Shown: piece by piece, positions 14,336-16,121 of the stretch
Position numbering within the stretch: the stretch's first letter is position 1
Layout: the number at the start of each line of letters is the position of its first letter
Source: Bacillota bacterium
GTDB lineage: Bacteria; Bacillota; Clostridia; Oscillospirales; Ruminococcaceae
Direction: 5' to 3'
NCBI GenBank assembly: GCA_023456995.1
Contig: JAEWNU010000203.1
Span: forward strand, 1 to 16,121
DNA length: 16,121 bases
Made by a program: the position numbers and the translations under genes
The notes under the pieces: generated by a model
What the model saw: the letters and a program-made list of their open reading frames with translations, nothing else
Database searches by the model: none
Told to the model about the DNA's origin: nothing

Positions 14336-15934
14336 TTGCCGGTTTACCTATTATTAGCCGCCACCGTATTAATCACCTGTGTGGCCTTTAATAAGCTTTC
14401 CAGCAAACTGGGCATTCCCGTACTGTTGGCATTTATTTTGCTGGGCATGTTGTTTGGCGTCGAAGGCGTGGCGAAAATACCCTTTGACGACTATGCCTTC
14501 GCCGGGCAAATTTGCGCCATTGCGCTGATTTTCATCATGTTTTACGGTGGATTTGGCACCAAATGGAGCGAGGCAAAGCCCGTTGTGACGCAGGCGGTAC
14601 TGCTTTCTTCTGCGGGAGTTGCGCTGACAGCCGGAATAACCGGATTGTTCTGTCATTTTGTGCTGAGGATCAATTGGCTCGAAAGCTTACTCATCGGTGC
14701 GGTTATCAGTTCAACCGACGCGGCTTCGGTATTCTCAGTTCTCCGCTCCAAGCGGTTGAACCTTAAATACAACACCGCTTCAATGCTTGAGGTTGAAAGC
14801 GGCAGTAACGACCCCTGCGCTTATATGCTCACGGTTATCATTCTCTCGGTTATGAGCGGCAGCGTCAAGGGCGAACAGGTTGCCTACATGATCTTTGCGC
14901 AGTTGGTTTATGGCGCATTGTTCGGGGTGGTCATTGCGATGGGGGCGCTATGGGCGCTTAAAACGTTTCGGTTTGCAGCGGACGGATTTGATGCTATTTT
15001 CATCCTCGGCGTGGCGATTCTTTCTTATGCCGCGCCCGAAGCGCTGGGCGGAAACGGTTATTTAAGCGCCTATATCGTTGGTATTATCATCGGCAACCAC
15101 GAAATTAAAAATAAAAAGGCTATTGTGCACTTTTTTGACACGGCCACCGGCCTGATGCAGGTGGTGCTGTTCTTTTTGCTAGGGCTTCTGGCTACGCCAT
15201 CGCTGTTGTTCAATGTGGCGTTTACCGCGTTGGCCATCGCACTGTTTTTGACCTTCGTAGCGCGTCCAATGGCCGTATTTGCAATTTTGACGCCGCTTGG
15301 CGGCACTTTTAAACAGCAGATGCTTGTGTCATGGGCTGGGCTGCGCGGCGCGGCATCAATTGTCTTTGCGGTTATGGCGACCATCAGCCCAGCTTACACC
15401 AGCAACGACCTGTTCCACATTGTGTTTTTTATCGTGTTGCTGTCGATATTGTTACAAGGCTCTTTAATACCGGCGGTGGCCCGCAGGCTAGATATGATTG
15501 ACGAGGGCGCCGATGTTATGAAGACCTTTACTGATTACAGCGATGAGGTGCCCATTCAGTTTATTCAGTTTTCGGTGCCAGAAAATCATCCGTGGTCGGG
15601 CAGCATGATTCAGGATATTCTGTTGCCGGCGGAGACAATTCTCGTTCTTTTGCTGCGCAACGGCGAAAAGATTGTCCCAAACGGAAAAACGATACTTCAG
15701 CCGAGCGATAAGCTTATTTTAAGTGCGAAGGCGCCGGGAAATATCGACGGAATTTCGTTATTTGAAAAGCGTATTGCTAAGGGCGATAAGTGGGAAAGTA
15801 AGCGCGTTGCGGATGTCTTTAAAAAGCCGGATATGCTGATTATTATGATACAGCGAAAGGGCAGGGTGCTGATTCCACAGGGATCAACGGTGCTCAAGGA
15901 AAACGATGTGCTGGTGATTAATCATTCAGGTTGA
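14336..15934 (+). CDS. K+/H+ antiporter, NhaP2/CvrA-like, with C-terminal TrkA_C domains
   Basis: A 532-residue inner-membrane cation/proton antiporter of the CPA1 type. About twelve hydrophobic segments occupy residues 1-395. The conserved transport core is visible as GAVISSTDAASVFSVL (helix-breaking region with the Asp) and ESGSNDPCAYMLTV (the ND pair that binds the ion), followed by SWAGLRGAASIVFA. Residues about 403-465 form one TrkA_C (RCK_C) regulatory domain, and a second, shorter one ends the protein (VADVFKKPDMLIIMIQRKGRVLIPQGSTVL). This layout fits the potassium/proton antiporters NhaP2 and CvrA, with nucleotide or second-messenger gating by the C-terminal domains. It starts at TTG 14336, 8 bases after AAGGAGG. 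It is monocistronic, with a terminator at 15947. Na+ rather than K+ as substrate cannot be excluded. Confidence 0.92.
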   Translation: MPVYLLLAATVLITCVAFNKLSSKLGIPVLLAFILLGMLFGVEGVAKIPFDDYAFAGQICAIALIFIMFYGGFGTKWSEAKPVVTQAVLLSSAGVALTAGITGLFCHFVLRINWLESLLIGAVISSTDAASVFSVLRSKRLNLKYNTASMLEVESGSNDPCAYMLTVIILSVMSGSVKGEQVAYMIFAQLVYGALFGVVIAMGALWALKTFRFAADGFDAIFILGVAILSYAAPEALGGNGYLSAYIVGIIIGNHEIKNKKAIVHFFDTATGLMQVVLFFLLGLLATPSLLFNVAFTALAIALFLTFVARPMAVFAILTPLGGTFKQQMLVSWAGLRGAASIVFAVMATISPAYTSNDLFHIVFFIVLLSILLQGSLIPAVARRLDMIDEGADVMKTFTDYSDEVPIQFIQFSVPENHPWSGSMIQDILLPAETILVLLLRNGEKIVPNGKTILQPSDKLILSAKAPGNIDGISLFEKRIAKGDKWESKRVADVFKKPDMLIIMIQRKGRVLIPQGSTVLKENDVLVINHSG

Positions 15935-15946
15935 CAAACATAATAT

Positions 15947-15976
15947 GAGCCGATGCATTTAAGCATCGGCTCGTTT
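15947..15976. terminator. Hairpin terminator after the antiporter gene
   Basis: A perfect 10-base stem GAGCCGATGC/GCATCGGCTC with loop ATTTAA, 12 bases after the antiporter stop. It is followed by GTTT on the plus strand and ATATTA on the minus strand. It lies between convergent genes and may serve both. Confidence 0.75.
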
Positions 15977-15995
15977 AATCAGTTTGATATTTTCA

Positions 15996-16121
15996 TCAGA
16001 TTTTGCCGGCACTGCCAAGCATGTCAATTTTATGGCAGTACAGCTCTTTTAATTCTGGGCGCACCTGTAAAGAATAGATACGTCCGTCTATAGCTGTCGG
16101 ATTTTCAGCCAGTACTTTTCG
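15996..16121 (-). CDS. C-terminal end of an unrecognised protein (partial)
   Basis: An open minus-strand frame enters at the right edge and ends at TGA (15996-15998), giving 41 residues: RKVLAENPTAIDGRIYSLQV, then RPELKELYCHKIDMLGSAGKI. The composition looks like a real soluble protein end, and it is followed at 20 bases by the shared hairpin at 15947-15972, as expected for a convergent gene. I do not recognise the family. Confidence 0.6.
   Translation of the reverse strand, partial: RKVLAENPTAIDGRIYSLQVRPELKELYCHKIDMLGSAGKI

Overview
The window looks like chromosomal DNA of a Clostridia-class Firmicute, most likely an Oscillospiraceae/Ruminococcaceae-type anaerobe. The pointers are strong AGGAGG-type ribosome binding sites, frequent TTG and GTG starts, a T-box leader, a type III glutamine synthetase beside a type I enzyme, and an ANTAR-domain regulator directly behind glnA. 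This placement is an inference from gene content; no rRNA or other marker gene is present.

Layout. (1) 11-2319, minus strand: a two-gene exopolysaccharide unit (EpsD-like glycosyltransferase, then EpsG-like membrane polymerase) with its own promoter at 2389-2417; it probably continues beyond the left edge. (2) 2537-3425, minus strand: a stand-alone acetolactate synthase small-subunit-like ACT protein behind a complete T-box leader with a probable Ile specifier and a perfect consensus promoter. (3) 3557-3997, plus strand: a small ferritin-like protein that has lost canonical metal ligands. (4) 4132-8376: a nitrogen-assimilation block. The type III glutamine synthetase gene (glnN, minus) and the type I gene (glnA, plus) are divergent, and glnA is followed by an ANTAR antiterminator with a degenerate receiver (NitR-like). 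(5) 8477-11084, plus strand: dapF and pyrG, translationally coupled through an ATGA overlap, behind a promoter and a leader terminator. (6) 11256-11699: a cupin. (7) 11794-12846: a non-coding or decayed stretch holding a recognisable remnant of an ABC-exporter ATPase, then a SAM methyltransferase on the minus strand. (8) 13345-15934, plus strand: nudC and a K+/H+ antiporter of the CPA family with C-terminal TrkA_C domains. (9) 15996-16121: the C-terminal end of an unrecognised minus-strand gene.

The strongest finding is the 225-base glnN/glnA intergenic region. The glnN promoter is a perfect TTGACA-N17-TATAAT, yet a strong intrinsic terminator starts within about ten bases of the predicted transcription start. 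The same bases can instead fold into two adjacent small hairpins with six-base loops, the first with A at position 1 and G at position 4, as in ANTAR-protein RNA targets. With an ANTAR regulator encoded 1.6 kb away in the glnA operon, this suggests a local circuit in which the glnA-linked antiterminator switches on the second glutamine synthetase. The ilvN-like gene (T-box) and dapF-pyrG (terminator just after the promoter) also appear to be controlled by premature termination, so early termination is a recurring mode of regulation in this window.
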